From assembly GCA_030065935.1 (NCBI GenBank), contig JASJCP010000005.1, positions 1 to 64,000 on the forward strand: 64,000 bases of DNA, given 5' to 3'. This document shows positions 52,727 to 62,858 of the stretch, in pieces. The notes below the pieces were generated by a model that ran no database searches, had not been told where the DNA came from, and saw only the letters and a program-made list of their open reading frames with translations. Numbering within the stretch: the stretch's first letter is position 1; each line of letters starts with the position of its first letter. The DNA comes from Xenococcaceae cyanobacterium MO_167.B27. Lineage in GTDB: Bacteria > Cyanobacteriota > Cyanobacteriia > Cyanobacteriales > Xenococcaceae. The translations under genes were made by a program, and so were the position numbers.

Positions 52727-55495
52727 ATGACTATCTCAATGAACTTGACTGTGGATCCCGCTCATGATATAGCTAACTATCAACGGCGACCCCTCGATGT
52801 TATTTTTGCCCCCAAAACTGTAGCTGTCATTGGTGCGACAGACCGCCCTGGTAGTGTAGGAAGAACTTTACTATGGAATCTAATCACCAATCCCTTTGGT
52901 GGTACAGTATTTCCCGTCAATCCCAAGCGAGATAACGTACTTGGTATTAAAGCTTATAAAGATATAACTTCTATTCCCGAGGCGATAGACCTAGCGGTAA
53001 TTGCCACTCCAGCCGTCACAGTGCCTACGGTGATTCGTCATTGTGGGAAGGCGGGAGTAAAAGGAGTAATTATCGTCTCGGCAGGATTCAAAGAAATTGG
53101 CACAATAGGAATTGAATTAGAAAAACAAATTTTAACCGAAGTCCAGCGTCACCAAATGCGGATTGTCGGACCTAATTGTCTGGGGTTGATGAGTCCTCAC
53201 AACGGGTTAAATGCCACCTTTGCCAGTGCTATGGCGCGTCCGGGGAATGTGGGTTTTATCAGTCAGAGTGGGGCATTGTGTACGGCGATTTTAGACTGGA
53301 GTTTTCGGGAAAACGTCGGCTTTAGTGCCTTTATCTCCATTGGTTCGATGCTAGATATTAGTTGGGGGGATTTAATTTATCATCTTGGTGACGATCCCGC
53401 TACTAACAGCATTGCTATATATATGGAATCAATTGGCGATGCTGGTTCATTTCTCTCAGCAGCAAGGGAAGTAGCCTTAAGCAAACCGATTATTGTCATT
53501 AAAGGGGGGCGTACAGGTGCAGCAGCCAAGGCAGCAGCTTCCCATACAGGCACGTTAGCAGGTAGCGATGAAGTATTAGATGCAGCTTTTCGTCGTTGTG
53601 GGGTGCTGCGGGTAGATACTATCGAAGACTTATTTAATATGACTGAGTTGCTAGCCAAACAACCCCGTCCTAGAGGCAAAAGCTTAACTATTTTGACCAA
53701 TGCTGGAGGACCAGGAGTATTAGCAACGGATTCTTTAATTAAAAAACAAGGAGCATTAGCCGAATTATGCCCCGAAACCATTACCCAGTTGGATGAAGTC
53801 TTACCAACCCACTGGAGTCGCAACAATCCCATTGATATCTTAGGAGATGCCACAGCAGAACGCTACACCCAAGCCCTAAAGATAGCAGCAGCAGATCAAA
53901 ACAGTGATGGGTTGTTAGTCATCCTCACCCCTCAAGCTATGACCGATGCCAGCAAAATAGCATCTCAATTACAAGAAACTGTCAAAGAATTAAACGGCAA
54001 ACCTCTACTAGCTAGCTGGATGGGAGGAGAAAAAGTAGCACAAGGAGAAGCCATCCTCAACCAAGCAGGAATTTATACCATTCCCTATCCCGATACTGCT
54101 GCCCATCTGTTTAACTTAATGTGGAAATACAGCTATAATCTCAAAGGTTTATATGAAACTCCTGTACTAGCAGAAGACGGGGATCTCAGCTTGGGAGAAG
54201 CTCAGAGCGATCGCAACAACCGTCGTAGCACTGCAACAGCAATTTTAAAGAAAGTTAGAGATACAGGGCGCGATCTACTCACTGAATATGAATCAAAACA
54301 GTTACTAGCAGCCTATGGCATTCCCACCGTAGCTACTCATATTGCCAGCAGTGAAGACCAAGCAGTAGAATTAGCCGAAGCAATTGGTTATCCAGTTGTC
54401 CTCAAACTCCACTCCGAAACCATCACCCACAAAACCGACGTAGGCGGAGTACACCTCAATTTAAATAATGGGGATGCTGTTAGAGGTGCTTACAACTCTA
54501 TTAAAAATGCCGTGGGGACGTTTGATGATACCTCCTCTTTTCTTGGTGTTACTGTGCAACCGATGGTCAAACTCGATGGCTACGAATTAATTATTGGTAG
54601 CAGTATCGATGCACAATTTGGACCCGTTTTATTATTTGGCGCAGGGGGACAATTAGTAGAAGTATTTAAAGACCGCGCCCTAGCATTACCACCGCTAAAT
54701 ACAACCCTAGCAAGAAGGATGATGGAGCAAACCCGCATCTATGAAGCACTCAAAGGAGTTAGGGGGAGAAAAGCCGTAGATTTGACGGCTCTAGCCAAAT
54801 TAATGGTGCGTTTTAGCCAGCTAGTGGTCGAACAACCTTGGATTAAAGAAATCGATATCAATCCTCTACTAGCATCCAGCGACCGCTTATTAGCCCTAGA
54901 TGCCCGTGTAGTTCTCCATGATACAGAAGCAACTGAGAGAAACTTACCCAGTGTTGCCATCCGCCCCTATCCTACCCAATATGTAAAACCCTGGAGAGCA
55001 AAAGATGGTAAACAAGTAACCATTCGTCCTATTCGACCCGAAGACGAACCACTGATTGTTAACTTTCACCAACACCTTTCAGAAGAAAGCGTTTATTTCC
55101 GCTATTTCCACATGATGAAGTTGCAAACCAGAGTAGCCCACGACCGACTGACGCGCATTTGTTTTATCGATTATGATCGCGAAATGGCTTTAGTAGCAGA
55201 TTACCTCAATCCTGATACAGGAGAACGGGAAATCCTTGGCGTAAGTCGTTTGAGCAAAATCTATGGCACTAATGAAGCGGAATTTGGGATGTTAGTCAGC
55301 GATCGCTATCAAGGTATAGGATTAGGTACAGAATTACTACAATCTTTGATTGATATTGGTCGTCAAGAACAATTAAGTTGTATCACTGCCGAAATTCTCC
55401 CCGAAAATCGCACCATGCAACATTTGTGTACCAAACTGGGTTTTAAGCTCCAGAGAAATATGGATGTAGTTCGCGCTTATTGCGATCTTGGCTGA
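52727..55495 (+). CDS. ADP-forming acyl/acetyl-CoA synthetase fused to GNAT acetyltransferase
   Basis: The 922-residue protein has a CoA-binding domain ([20 protein letters not shown]), succinyl-CoA-ligase-like domains with the phosphohistidine region ([15 protein letters not shown]), an ATP-grasp domain ([20 protein letters not shown]) and a C-terminal GNAT domain ([20 protein letters not shown]). This is the arrangement of acetate-CoA ligase/GNAT fusions related to Pat. With pflB and adhE nearby it could turn acetyl-CoA into acetate with ATP gain, or act as a protein acetyltransferase. The catalytic details are inferred. Start ATG 52727 with AAAGGA upstream. Confidence 0.9.
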   Translation: MTISMNLTVDPAHDIANYQRRPLDVIFAPKTVAVIGATDRPGSVGRTLLWNLITNPFGGTVFPVNPKRDNVLGIKAYKDITSIPEAIDLAVIATPAVTVPTVIRHCGKAGVKGVIIVSAGFKEIGTIGIELEKQILTEVQRHQMRIVGPNCLGLMSPHNGLNATFASAMARPGNVGFISQSGALCTAILDWSFRENVGFSAFISIGSMLDISWGDLIYHLGDDPATNSIAIYMESIGDAGSFLSAAREVALSKPIIVIKGGRTGAAAKAAASHTGTLAGSDEVLDAAFRRCGVLRVDTIEDLFNMTELLAKQPRPRGKSLTILTNAGGPGVLATDSLIKKQGALAELCPETITQLDEVLPTHWSRNNPIDILGDATAERYTQALKIAAADQNSDGLLVILTPQAMTDASKIASQLQETVKELNGKPLLASWMGGEKVAQGEAILNQAGIYTIPYPDTAAHLFNLMWKYSYNLKGLYETPVLAEDGDLSLGEAQSDRNNRRSTATAILKKVRDTGRDLLTEYESKQLLAAYGIPTVATHIASSEDQAVELAEAIGYPVVLKLHSETITHKTDVGGVHLNLNNGDAVRGAYNSIKNAVGTFDDTSSFLGVTVQPMVKLDGYELIIGSSIDAQFGPVLLFGAGGQLVEVFKDRALALPPLNTTLARRMMEQTRIYEALKGVRGRKAVDLTALAKLMVRFSQLVVEQPWIKEIDINPLLASSDRLLALDARVVLHDTEATERNLPSVAIRPYPTQYVKPWRAKDGKQVTIRPIRPEDEPLIVNFHQHLSEESVYFRYFHMMKLQTRVAHDRLTRICFIDYDREMALVADYLNPDTGEREILGVSRLSKIYGTNEAEFGMLVSDRYQGIGLGTELLQSLIDIGRQEQLSCITAEILPENRTMQHLCTKLGFKLQRNMDVVRAYCDLG

Positions 55496-55571
55496 TGTTA
55501 ACAGAGAGATGAGGAATAAAGGATGAAGGATAAAAAAGACCCATCGGAAATTCTAATATAGGGAGAATTTT

Positions 55572-55698
55572 TGGTTTTCCGACCCTTTAGCCGTTGTTTG
55601 ACCGACTGGAAGACGGCTTCTGTAATAGATTCGCCAGTTAACGGAGCTAGCTGGCGTACAAGGGTATCGGTTTAGCTGTCCTTGATACTAAGAGCCAT
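55572..55698 (-). pseudogene. VapB-type antitoxin relic with early stop
   Basis: From the ATG at 55698 the frame reads MALSIKDS, a TAA, then TDTLVRQLAPLTGESITEAV and KQRLKGR. Intact antitoxins of this Rv0623/PSK family read MALSIKDPETDRLVRQLA..TGES.TEAV. One stop codon breaks it, the 3' end has diverged, and no toxin partner follows. Confidence 0.75.
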
Positions 55699-55909
55699 TT
55701 TTGTACCTTCTACCTGTATTTCTAGATTATAGAAAAAGCACAGAAAAGTTAAGCCAAATTCGTTCGGTTCAAGGCAGAAGCACGACGAAAATGCTTACTA
55801 GAAAAGGGTTTGAGCGAAATATCGAACCTTAAATCAACTGAACGTAGCCTCAGATTGTACCATTTCTATTTAGACTTGCTACTTTCGTTCCCCATCTAAT
55901 ACCAATCCC

Positions 55910-56098
55910 CTACTTCCCCACTTCCCAATCTGTAGCTTGACTTTTCAGAATTGATATTACCTGATTTTTTCCGACTTTTTCCGACTTATCCAATCTTAAA
56001 CCTGATAATTTTTTCTGTAAAACCCTGATTTTTCCCCATTGTTTTCTTAATGTTTTGCTGGAAACATAGTTGCTATAAAGAGAGTTGTCTTGAGTCAA
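55910..56098 (-). CDS. Doubtful small basic ORF
   Basis: A 62-residue basic ORF (SSKTLRKQWGKIRVLQKKLS) with a TTG start and GAGG eight bases before it. I recognise no family. It may be chance. Confidence 0.25.
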   Translation of the reverse strand: MTQDNSLYSNYVSSKTLRKQWGKIRVLQKKLSGLRLDKSEKVGKNQVISILKSQATDWEVGK

Positions 56099-56344
56099 AA
56101 CAACCTCTTTGTGACCAGCAATTGTTTTTTTAAGATTTCATCACATTAAACCCCTACACCGATTGGGTTTGATAATTCTTAACAAATCGCTTGACTGCTG
56201 GAACGAAGTCCTTTGTTTGGGATGATACCCAATGAAAAAGGCGAATATCTACAGTCGGGTCATTTTTTTGTAGGGTAACTGTAGATGCAAATGTATAAAG
56301 TCAGATTATTTATTTGAGTAGTAAGTTTTAGGAGCAATTAAACT

Positions 56345-56773
56345 ATGATTCCTGTATCTAATAAGCAAGAGTTGGAAGATTGTCTAGCTCAATGTATTGT
56401 GAGTGGCGGATTAAGGAATATTCTAGCCAAAGCAGGGATACCAGAAAGCGAACCCGCCAAACTTAACATCAAATGTGTTGATATTGATCTGGATGTAGTC
56501 AAAGATTATGAAATCCCTATGACAAGTCCCCAAGCTTCTGTTACTCCCACCGAAACTAATTGTGAACAGGAAATAAAAGATTTTCTTAATCAAGCCGAAA
56601 CTGATCATGGTTTACTTAGTTTACTTAGTGCGCTACCTAAATCTGATCCATTGCCTGACGGAACTACAAGAAGACATTTTGATTGGATTGTCGAGTCCTC
56701 GTCCGGCAGGATAAGAAGATGGAATCTTAAGACTTGTTGTGATCCCGTTACGTTAGTTTGTCGTGACTGTTGA
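56345..56773 (+). CDS. Cys-rich hypothetical protein coupled to a haemagglutinin-like gene
   Basis: The 142-residue protein has a helical N-terminus (SNKQELEDCLAQCIVSGGLR), a second similar helical part (CEQEIKDFLNQAETDHGLLS) and a cysteine-rich end (WNLKTCCDPVTLVCRDC). No signal peptide is visible. AGGAGC precedes the ATG. Its stop overlaps the ATG of the following gene by one base, so the two are likely translated together. No family recognised. Confidence 0.65.
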   Translation: MIPVSNKQELEDCLAQCIVSGGLRNILAKAGIPESEPAKLNIKCVDIDLDVVKDYEIPMTSPQASVTPTETNCEQEIKDFLNQAETDHGLLSLLSALPKSDPLPDGTTRRHFDWIVESSSGRIRRWNLKTCCDPVTLVCRDC

Positions 56774-58953
56774 TGGCTAAAAGCAATTATAGTTGTTTGA
56801 TTAGGAACTTAGGATTAACATTCTCCTTAGCGATTGGGGGAGTGATAAATCCCACAGACGTGATTTTGTTCAATATCTCCCCTAAGAATAGTGTCTTGGC
56901 TCAGATCGTTCCCGATCAAACTTTAGGAGCAGAAAGTTCCGTCATTAACCCCAACGTTGATATTGAGGGGATTCCGAGCGACCAAATCGAGGGAGGGGCA
57001 ATTCGGGGGACAAACTTATTTCATAGCTTTGAAGAATTTAACGTTAGTGAAGGACAAGGTGCCTATTTCGTTAATCCTGCTGGCATTGAACATATTTTTA
57101 GCCGAGTAACAGGGAATAGCGTCTCTCAGATTCTCGGAAAGTTGGGTGTTTTAGGAAATGCCGACCTGTTTTTGATTAATCCTAACGGCATTGTTTTTGG
57201 TTCTCATGCTACCCTCGATCTCAAAGGTTCATTTCTAGCAACCACTGCCAATAGTCTAATCTTTGAAGATGGAACCCAATTCATTGCTACAGATACTTCT
57301 GCTCCTCCCTTACTAACTATAAGTATTCCGGCTGGTTTGCAATTTAGAGAAACGGCGGGTAGTATCCTCAATCAATCCCAAGTTCTGACACCAACATTAG
57401 GACTTGGACTTATAGTACAACCAGGTAAAACATTAGCTCTTGTTGGAGGCAAAATCACCATGCAAGGGGGCAATATCACAGTTCCTAGAGGACGTATTGA
57501 GCTAGGTAGTGTATCAGGAACTGGTCAAGTTCGTCTCCAAGAAATCGACTCAGGATGGGCTTTGAGCTATGAAGATGTCCAGAATTTTCAGGATATTGAA
57601 CTTACTCAATCTCCAATGCCCAATGATGGACCATCACTTGGACTATCACTCATAAGTACGACCAATAATATTGATGGACGCGGAGGCGGTAGTATTCAAG
57701 TACAAGGAAGGCGTATAATTCTCAAAAATGGTTCGCAGTTTTTCGGGAGTGGAGCAAATATAGTAGTGTATGCTTCAGATACAGTGCAAGTGTCTGGCAG
57801 TGGATCAGATTTTCCTAGTTCCATAGCAGGTACAGCACCGCTTATTGGAAACCCAGGAAGTGTAGTCATTAATACTAAAAAGTTAATTGTCCAAGATAGA
57901 GGACGTGTAAACGTTCGCACTACTGGGTTTCAAACAGGAGATCAATTAAGAAATACTACAGTGTCAGCAGGAAATTTGATTGTCAATGCCTCTGAGTCTA
58001 TAGAGCTAGATGGGAACACCGAAACTGGATTATTTTCCAGCACAAGCAGTTTTGGAGCAGCAGGAAACATAATCATTAATACTGGAAAATTGATTGTTCG
58101 GGATGGGGCAATCATATCAACAGAATCCACTGGAGTAGACGCTCTCGATCAACCTATAGCAACTGGGGCAGCAGGGAATATTGATATAACTGCTAATTCC
58201 CTGTCTCTAAACCAAGGCACTATAACTGCTGAAACGTCACAGAGTGAGGGAGAAGGCGCGAATATTATCTTCAAGATATCGGACTTGTTCAAAATAGAGA
58301 ATGAAAGCCTGATCTCTGCAACAGCGAATGGTTCAGCCGATGGGGGAAATATCATTATTAATACTCCTTTACTTACTGTATTGCCCCCAACGGGAGATAA
58401 CGGCAGCGACATCATTGCTAAAGCAGAAAGAGGAAACGGCGGTATCATAGCCATTAGCTTTCAAGGTATTTCTGGTATTCAAGAACGCCAGGCAACGCCA
58501 GGAAATCAAACCAACGACCTTGATGCTAGTTCGGAATTAGGAACAGATGGTGGGATTCTACTCAACCAAATCTTAGTTGATATACCAGAAACTGTTGTTA
58601 TAGATCCCAATGCCCTCGTTGCTAACAATCCTTGTAAACGTGGTTCAGAAAGTGAATTTGTCATAACTGGACGAGGTGGCTTACCTCCCAGCGTTAACGA
58701 AGACCTCAGTAGTGAAGCAACTCAGGTGGGTTTAGTCGAACCAGCCCCGATGGAAAGCGGGGGAGCAATAGAGCAAGAGAGCAGGGAAGCAGAGGACAAA
58801 ACTATTTCTCCCCCTTCAGTACCAACCCCAATTATTCCCGCCCGAGGATGGGTCTTTAATGAGAAAGGAGAGGTTGTGCTTGTTGCTTACGATCCTACTG
58901 TTACTGGCTCCCAACGCTTGCGAAAAAATGGAGAGGGGTGTACTAGTCCTTGA
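56773..58953 (+). CDS. Filamentous-haemagglutinin-type (two-partner secretion) protein
   Basis: I start at ATG 56773, which gives 726 residues. The N-terminus (LIRNLGLTFSLAIGGVI) is a signal peptide. The TPS domain follows: GTNLFHSFEEFNVSEGQGAY, then NPNGIVFGSHATLDLKGSF with the NPNG motif near residue 140. The remainder is beta-helix-like with repeated Asn/Gly turns (GSVVINTKKLIVQDRGRVNV) and a Pro/Glu-rich tail ending in a C-terminal domain with WVFNEKGEVVLVAYDPT. Such proteins are exported by TpsB pores; none is adjacent. It may be a surface adhesin. Confidence 0.87.
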   Translation: MAKSNYSCLIRNLGLTFSLAIGGVINPTDVILFNISPKNSVLAQIVPDQTLGAESSVINPNVDIEGIPSDQIEGGAIRGTNLFHSFEEFNVSEGQGAYFVNPAGIEHIFSRVTGNSVSQILGKLGVLGNADLFLINPNGIVFGSHATLDLKGSFLATTANSLIFEDGTQFIATDTSAPPLLTISIPAGLQFRETAGSILNQSQVLTPTLGLGLIVQPGKTLALVGGKITMQGGNITVPRGRIELGSVSGTGQVRLQEIDSGWALSYEDVQNFQDIELTQSPMPNDGPSLGLSLISTTNNIDGRGGGSIQVQGRRIILKNGSQFFGSGANIVVYASDTVQVSGSGSDFPSSIAGTAPLIGNPGSVVINTKKLIVQDRGRVNVRTTGFQTGDQLRNTTVSAGNLIVNASESIELDGNTETGLFSSTSSFGAAGNIIINTGKLIVRDGAIISTESTGVDALDQPIATGAAGNIDITANSLSLNQGTITAETSQSEGEGANIIFKISDLFKIENESLISATANGSADGGNIIINTPLLTVLPPTGDNGSDIIAKAERGNGGIIAISFQGISGIQERQATPGNQTNDLDASSELGTDGGILLNQILVDIPETVVIDPNALVANNPCKRGSESEFVITGRGGLPPSVNEDLSSEATQVGLVEPAPMESGGAIEQESREAEDKTISPPSVPTPIIPARGWVFNEKGEVVLVAYDPTVTGSQRLRKNGEGCTSP

Positions 58954-59170
58954 AAATTGGTCAGAAAGCGGAGAATATAGGAATTTGTGACAATAACTAT
59001 TATTTTTTAGCAGAGGAAGAAGCTTATACCAATTGGAAGAAAAAATGCAACAGATAAATGTAGGGCGGGGCATCGTCTACCCTACCTTTGGATTGAATTT
59101 ATCTGTAACTGATATCTTGCACCTTGAAGCCATACCGCCTAAAACTGAAGTTTCGCAGCTTATATAATAA

Positions 59171-59261
59171 GTCTATTAAAATAGACTATAAATGTTATTA
59201 AAACTACATAAGAGTCCTCTTGAGAGGACTTGAGGTATTAGCCAAGAAATTTATTTCTTGG
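59171..59261. ncRNA. Three consecutive perfect hairpins
   Basis: GTCTATT-AA-AATAGAC (59171-59186), AGTCCTCT-TG-AGAGGACT (59213-59230) and CCAAGAAA-TTTA-TTTCTTGG (59242-59261) follow each other within 91 bases. None is followed by a T run. They may be part of a structured RNA or leader upstream of the cyanoexosortase genes, or a repeat. Confidence 0.4.
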
Positions 59262-59320
59262 TGATTTATCTTTTACTTCCGAGAATTACCATAATATCAA
59301 ATCACTTTAACTATGCAATA

Positions 59321-59390
59321 GATCAATCACCGTGTCTCCGCGTCCTGAGCGTCCCCCCGTCAATCATCTCTAGCAAGCTTAAAGGGAAAT
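59321..59390. repeat. Short interspersed repeat (related to 26384-26452)
   Basis: It shares ATCAATC, CTCCGCGTC, GTCCCC, AATCATCT.TAGC and TTAAA.GAAA in the same order with the repeat that interrupts the feoC relic. Confidence 0.55.
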
Positions 59391-59464
59391 CATATAACTT
59401 ATTGCCATAGCAAATTTTCTGAGCTATAAACGACTAAGTGCTATCTCTTCTCAGTAAAATTACT

Positions 59465-60235
59465 ATGCTTAAGTATTATTTATGGAAACTTCGTAAAGAC
59501 CTTAAATTTCAACCTAAAACATCTACTAAAGCTAAAATACTGAACGCAATAGTTGAACAAAAATCATCAAAAATAATCAACTTAGTTGGCTATACGATTT
59601 TATTTTTAGTTTTACTAGACTATACAGCTTTATTGATTGCTCCCAAGTTTTTTAATCCAGTTTGGGGATGGGAAACCGCAGGTAAACTAGTAGAAACAGT
59701 CTGGGCTCCCTTACTAGGGTTTTTATGTATTTTCTATCGTCGCGATCAAGATTTAATCAAGCCTAGAGAACTAACTTTTTTATCATTACTTTCTTGGTTG
59801 GCACTGATTTTAGGTACTATATATCTTTTAATTGCTCCTGTACTTATTGGTAATGCTTTTAGGATTAATCGCAGTCAGAAAGCCCAAGTAACAAATCAAA
59901 TCAATCAGCAAAAAACTCAAGTTCAGCAATATAGTCAAAAACTAGATCAAGTAAGTAAAGAACAGCTAAATAATTTACTGCAAGCTTATCAACAACAAGC
60001 ACCAGATATAGCAATTTCTTCTTCTGGGCAACTCAAAGAAAACTTACTTAATCAAATTAAACAGAGACAACAAACAGCCCAAAAACAACTACAAAATAAT
60101 TTTAGTCAGCAAAAAATAAATCTGATTAAAACAACTTTTAAATGGTTAATCGGTGCAATTATTTCTGGTGTATCTTTTATCTTGATTTGGAGCTATACAC
60201 AGTGGGCTAGAGTTTTACATTTTAGCAATCATTAA
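59465..60235 (+). CDS. HpsJ-like protein, cyanoexosortase A-associated
   Basis: I chose ATG 59465 (MLKYYLWKLRKDLKF, 256 residues) over the track's GTG. There are about four membrane segments (INLVGYTILFLVLLDYTALL, WAPLLGFLCIFY, LALILGTIYLLIAPVLIG and a C-terminal one) around a long glutamine-rich coiled coil (QINQQKTQVQQYSQKLDQVS). This is the pattern of HpsJ-type proteins found beside cyanoexosortase A. The exosortase gene follows 180 bases later. Confidence 0.72.
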   Translation: MLKYYLWKLRKDLKFQPKTSTKAKILNAIVEQKSSKIINLVGYTILFLVLLDYTALLIAPKFFNPVWGWETAGKLVETVWAPLLGFLCIFYRRDQDLIKPRELTFLSLLSWLALILGTIYLLIAPVLIGNAFRINRSQKAQVTNQINQQKTQVQQYSQKLDQVSKEQLNNLLQAYQQQAPDIAISSSGQLKENLLNQIKQRQQTAQKQLQNNFSQQKINLIKTTFKWLIGAIISGVSFILIWSYTQWARVLHFSNH

Positions 60236-60414
60236 CTAGTAAATTGCTTAATCTTTTAGTCGCCAGCAGATAAGTGGAGATGAGGTAAAAAGATTTGTAG
60301 CAATTGATTGCAGAATTAGTATAACAATCAACAACCACTAACCACTAACAATTAACATAATAAATTTATCTTTTGTAATTGAACCAGGATATCCTCAAAT
60401 ATAAATGCTAGAAA

Positions 60415-61263
60415 ATGATCCAGTTACCAAGCAAAACTCAATTACAATCTCATAGCTTCTGGTTATTAACTATAGCTAGCTTATTAATCACTTTAAATTG
60501 GCATTTAACTAAATACAACTCTGTATATTTAATGTTTTGGTGTGCAGCATTATCTATCACCTGGCGTAACAGAAAAAATCACGATTTTAACAGCAATATT
60601 TTATCTAGTACTTTTGGTCTATTTCTAATTAATTTGCTATTGATAAGATGTATTTTATCCGACAATAGTAATGATGTCTTAGCTCGTACTTATCCCTTAA
60701 TTTCTCTTTTAGGAATTTGTCTGCTCGCTAGTACAATTACTCGGATTCATCACTATTGGCGAGAAATTATAATTGTTAGCTTAACTAGCATTCCTTTCGA
60801 GCATCTGTTTTCCTGGTTATCTCCCACTCAAACCATGTCCATTTTCGATGCTAAAGTATCGAGACTTATGCTTTGGTATCTTGGTTTTGATGTTTATCAA
60901 ACAGATAATTTTGTCTTTCTACCTACAGGCTCAATTGAAATTGGAGGTTCTTGCTCCAGCTTTGATTTATTATGGTTAATGTGGCAATTTTGTCTAGTGA
61001 TTTATTTGTGTTTTAGTCTAAAAAAATATCAAAAAATACTGTTAGGATTTTGGGCTACTGTAATTGCATTAGTTGTTAATGGAGTGCGTCTGTGCTTGAT
61101 GGCTCTTTTAGTTGCTAATAATCATCTCTTAGCTTTTGAATATTGGCATGGTAGCAGTGGAGCAGAAATATTTACTACCATTGCCATCTTACTTTTTGCT
61201 TTAGCTTACTGGTTATTAACGAGAGATAGAAATAAAGATTTAAGTAAATTATATGAATCATAA
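60415..61263 (+). CDS. crtA: Cyanoexosortase A
   Basis: Exosortases process and anchor PEP-CTERM-type surface proteins. The 282-residue protein is polytopic, and its catalytic residues are visible: cysteine in EIGGSCSSFDLLWLM near residue 180, arginine in VVNGVRLCLMALL near 223, and histidine in FEYWHGSSGAEIF near 244. The downstream gene overlaps by 11 bases. The symbol crtA here means cyanoexosortase A, not the carotenoid gene. Start ATG 60415. Confidence 0.88.
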   Translation: MIQLPSKTQLQSHSFWLLTIASLLITLNWHLTKYNSVYLMFWCAALSITWRNRKNHDFNSNILSSTFGLFLINLLLIRCILSDNSNDVLARTYPLISLLGICLLASTITRIHHYWREIIIVSLTSIPFEHLFSWLSPTQTMSIFDAKVSRLMLWYLGFDVYQTDNFVFLPTGSIEIGGSCSSFDLLWLMWQFCLVIYLCFSLKKYQKILLGFWATVIALVVNGVRLCLMALLVANNHLLAFEYWHGSSGAEIFTTIAILLFALAYWLLTRDRNKDLSKLYES

Positions 61264-61876
61264 ATATTGGCAACAAGCCAGACTCCTAATTTTAGGCTGT
61301 TGTAGCTTAGGTATTTTTCTGACTCTAGGAATTAAATTATTAGCTAAACCTTCTGTCTATAAGTTTCCTGAAAATTTAACTTTAGATAAATGGGAATCAA
61401 TCAGCACTGACAAGATTAAGTACTATGGTGAAAACTTGCAAGGAAAACGCTATCAACCAGAATCATCTGCTAATAGTCTTACTATAAAAGTATATTATAT
61501 TCCTAATAATAACAAAGGAAATAAAAGCTTAATTCAGCAATACCGAGAACTAGAATCTTATCCTGAAAATATAGCTATTATTAAACATAACAATCTTGGT
61601 TATTACGGCTTATTTACTGAAGATAATCATACCTCACTTACTAGCTGTATTCATCCTCAAGGAAAAACCGCTTTTACTTCGCAACAGTTTGCTAACCTTG
61701 CTAACCAAAATCTTAAAAGTAATCTGCTACCTTGGATATTAGGTGTATCAGATTTGAGGGACTGGAGTTGTTTTTGGGTAAATATATCTGTCTCTCTCGA
61801 AAACATCACTGAAGAGGAAGCTTATACTATTCTACAAAAACAGCTACTTACTCTAGTTTCAGACATTACTCAATAA
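61253..61876 (+). CDS. Cyanoexosortase A system-associated protein
   Basis: The 207-residue protein has one N-terminal membrane segment (LLILGCCSLGIFLTLGIKLL) and a periplasmic-type domain with LTLDKWESISTDKIKYYGEN and SLTSCIHPQGKTAFTSQQF. It has the position and layout of the exosortase-associated EpsI-like protein. It overlaps the exosortase gene, so the two are translationally coupled. Its role is not established. Confidence 0.75.
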   Translation: MNHKYWQQARLLILGCCSLGIFLTLGIKLLAKPSVYKFPENLTLDKWESISTDKIKYYGENLQGKRYQPESSANSLTIKVYYIPNNNKGNKSLIQQYRELESYPENIAIIKHNNLGYYGLFTEDNHTSLTSCIHPQGKTAFTSQQFANLANQNLKSNLLPWILGVSDLRDWSCFWVNISVSLENITEEEAYTILQKQLLTLVSDITQ

Positions 61877-62034
61877 AGCCCTATTGTTGGCGATCGCTAG
61901 AAAGTTAATTCTCTCCTAAGCACAGTGTACCAAATCCTCTAACTAATGAAGGATTAGCAGCTTGGAAAGAGCGATCGCACATAGTAAACTATGCTTTATC
62001 CTCACCTGAATCGAGCCAAATATTGAAGCGAAAA

Positions 62035-62382
62035 TTAACTTTCAGATTGAGAAATAATTTTTTTGATGTCTTCTGGTGCAATATCTGCTTGTTCAGATTT
62101 AGTGTAAATTGTTAGCAAAATAATACTTGTTGCTGTTTGGCAATAGTATATTAAACGATAGCCTCCGCTTTTTCCTTTAGTAACATCGCTATTTTTAACC
62201 TGTAGTTTGAAAACTGAGTAATCTATGCCAGATATTTTATCCCCTGGTAATTCTCCATTTTGCAATTGTTTAATTACTGGTTCAACATCTTAGCGAATGC
62301 TGCGATATTTTTTACCCAGAGTTTTAATATTTCGTTTGAATGTGGGTGAAGCCTCAACTTTTACAAAAGGGCGATCGGTCAT
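62035..62382 (-). pseudogene. RelE/HigB-type toxin gene with an in-frame stop
   Basis: From the ATG at 62382 the frame reads TDRPFVKVEASPTFKRNIKT and LGKKYRSIR, then TAA, then DVEPVIKQLQNGELPGDKIS and the typical KSGGYRLIYYCQTATSIILL core. A single stop after 30 codons interrupts an otherwise complete toxin of about 115 residues. The track ORF (62035-62265) is only the downstream part. Confidence 0.8.
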
Positions 62383-62385
62383 TTT

Positions 62386-62565
62386 TTAATCTTCCCAAAG
62401 TTGCTCGACAGGTATTGTATCGCCGTTTTTTGCTTCTTGCCATGCTTGACGAAAATCGTTTAATATTTCTTCTTTTGTTTGATGAGTTTCTTCTATTTCA
62501 GTTTCTTCGGGAATTAAAACAATTACTTCTACTGTAGAATAACAATAAAGTTGGTAACTTAACAT
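62386..62565 (-). CDS. Truncated antitoxin
   Basis: From ATG 62565 the product is 59 residues, ending EEILNDFRQAWQEAKNGDTI and PVEQLWED, a common cyanobacterial antitoxin C-terminus. The usual DNA-binding N-terminal part is missing; upstream sequence consists of AATAAAGTTGGTAACT repeats. The stop lies three bases before the toxin ATG. With the toxin broken, the pair is probably dead. Confidence 0.6.
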   Translation of the reverse strand: MLSYQLYCYSTVEVIVLIPEETEIEETHQTKEEILNDFRQAWQEAKNGDTIPVEQLWED

Positions 62566-62682
62566 ACTTGAAACTATTATTCTGTCGTTAACTAAATTTG
62601 ACTTTTGTAAAATAAAGTTGGTAACTAGAAAAATTGTAACTAAAATTAAAGCTGAAATTAGTGACAATAAAGTTGGTAACTT
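62543..62682. repeat. Three direct repeats AATAAAGTTGGTAACT
   Basis: Copies lie at about 62544-62559, 62611-62626 and 62667-62682, in the same orientation. They replace or displace the 5' part of the antitoxin gene. Confidence 0.75.
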
Positions 62683-62858
62683 TTTTAAAAGCAAAGCAAG
62701 ATCAGGCTTTTAGAGTATTATCTTTCATAATCATTATTCTTGAAGAGTGCATAACACTACTCAAGGATATCCTAACTAATAACTGTAACTTAATAATAAA
62801 GACAGATACAATTAATCTCTCTTTATTAAGAGCTTGATTAAAAGATTGAATATCTGAT

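Larger units (their letters stand above)
55496..56344. other. Gap with toxin-antitoxin debris
   Basis: It contains the nonsense-broken vapB-like relic at 55572-55698. An open but unrecognised stretch lies at about 55750-55870 (FVRFKAEARRKCLLEKGLSE). A CTACAG...CTGTAG inverted repeat is at about 56252-56287, and AGGAGC is the ribosome site of the next gene. The remainder is unassigned. Confidence 0.5.
58954..59464. other. Intergenic region with hairpin cluster
   Basis: No gene recognised. It contains three perfect hairpins at 59171-59261 and a repeat at 59321-59390 related to 26384-26452. Confidence 0.6.

Noticed and set aside
62543-62682. Three direct repeats as a CRISPR array or replication iterons
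   Set aside because: Only three 16-base copies with unequal spacing, overlapping a broken antitoxin gene; no cas or rep gene nearby.
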